From: CAYUDP01 sp964443725
GTDB lineage: Bacteria > Patescibacteriota > Minisyncoccia > Phycocordibacterales > JAKFXT01
Assembly (NCBI GenBank): GCA_964443725.1
Contig: CAYUDP010000010.1
Span: forward strand, 1 to 29,173
Direction of reading: 5' to 3'
DNA: 29,173 nucleotides
In this document: piece after piece, positions 29,160 to 29,173 of the stretch
How positions within the stretch are numbered: position 1 is the first letter of the stretch
Layout of the letters: every line of letters starts with the position of its first letter
Notes under the pieces: generated by a model
What the model was told of the DNA's origin: nothing
Databases searched by the model: none
What the model saw: the letters and a program-made list of their open reading frames with translations, nothing else
Position numbers and translations under genes: made by a program

Positions 29160-29173
29160 CCTTCAACAGCTAG

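Noticed and set aside
1..29173. CRISPR arrays, insertion sequences, rRNA genes, toxin-antitoxin pairs
   Set aside because: I looked for regularly spaced repeats, transposase motifs, rRNA signatures and paired small genes and found none. The only mobile DNA I can support is the tRNA-Asn intron.

Overview
The window looks like part of a scaffold from a Candidatus Patescibacteria (CPR) genome, most likely a Parcubacteria-type lineage. This is inferred from four things: an AT-rich set of compact, divergent housekeeping genes; a tRNA-Asn interrupted by a group I intron carrying an HNH endonuclease; tRNA genes without an encoded CCA end; and a PriA homologue whose ATPase motifs are gone. Two runs of 100 N (21978-22077 and 26071-26170) are scaffold gaps.

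Layout. Positions 1-2620 form an accessory minus-strand region: the start of a small gene, a promoter-to-terminator unit that looks like a structured RNA gene of about 210 nt, a small membrane protein gene, a 154-residue hypothetical protein, and the intron-containing tRNA-Asn. From 2733 to 4166 come a DUF167 protein, a ribosome hibernation factor and a membrane-anchored cyclophilin. The minus-strand operon 8339-4215 encodes a PEGA-domain membrane protein, degenerate PriA, peptide deformylase and methionyl-tRNA formyltransferase. The plus strand then carries murA, a lone mreB, holB-frr-rseP, and proS-mreB-mreC-mreD-PBP2-greA-lysS. After the first gap comes a dcw cluster (mraZ-rsmH-ftsL-like-ftsI-murF) behind a classic MraZ operator. 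The window ends with a large secreted protein that has a peptidoglycan-binding-like domain, a 42-bp perfect palindrome and tRNA-Glu.

Functional picture. Most genes serve cell-wall growth and shape (MurA, MurF, two MreB, MreC, MreD, two transpeptidases, MraZ, RsmH) or translation (Def, Fmt, RRF, ProRS, LysRS, hibernation factor, tRNAs). The co-directional chain of shape and division genes suggests a rod-shaped cell with conventional peptidoglycan.

The most unusual pattern is a set of small minus-strand genes of unknown function placed between these housekeeping blocks. They are much richer in G+C (sampled 60-base lines reach 37/60, against about 25/60 in neighbours). They have clear Shine-Dalgarno sequences and mostly TTGACA-type promoters and private terminators. 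The housekeeping genes around them mostly lack Shine-Dalgarno sequences, and several have a -10 box so close to the ATG that their mRNAs should be leaderless. Two expression styles therefore seem to share this chromosome.
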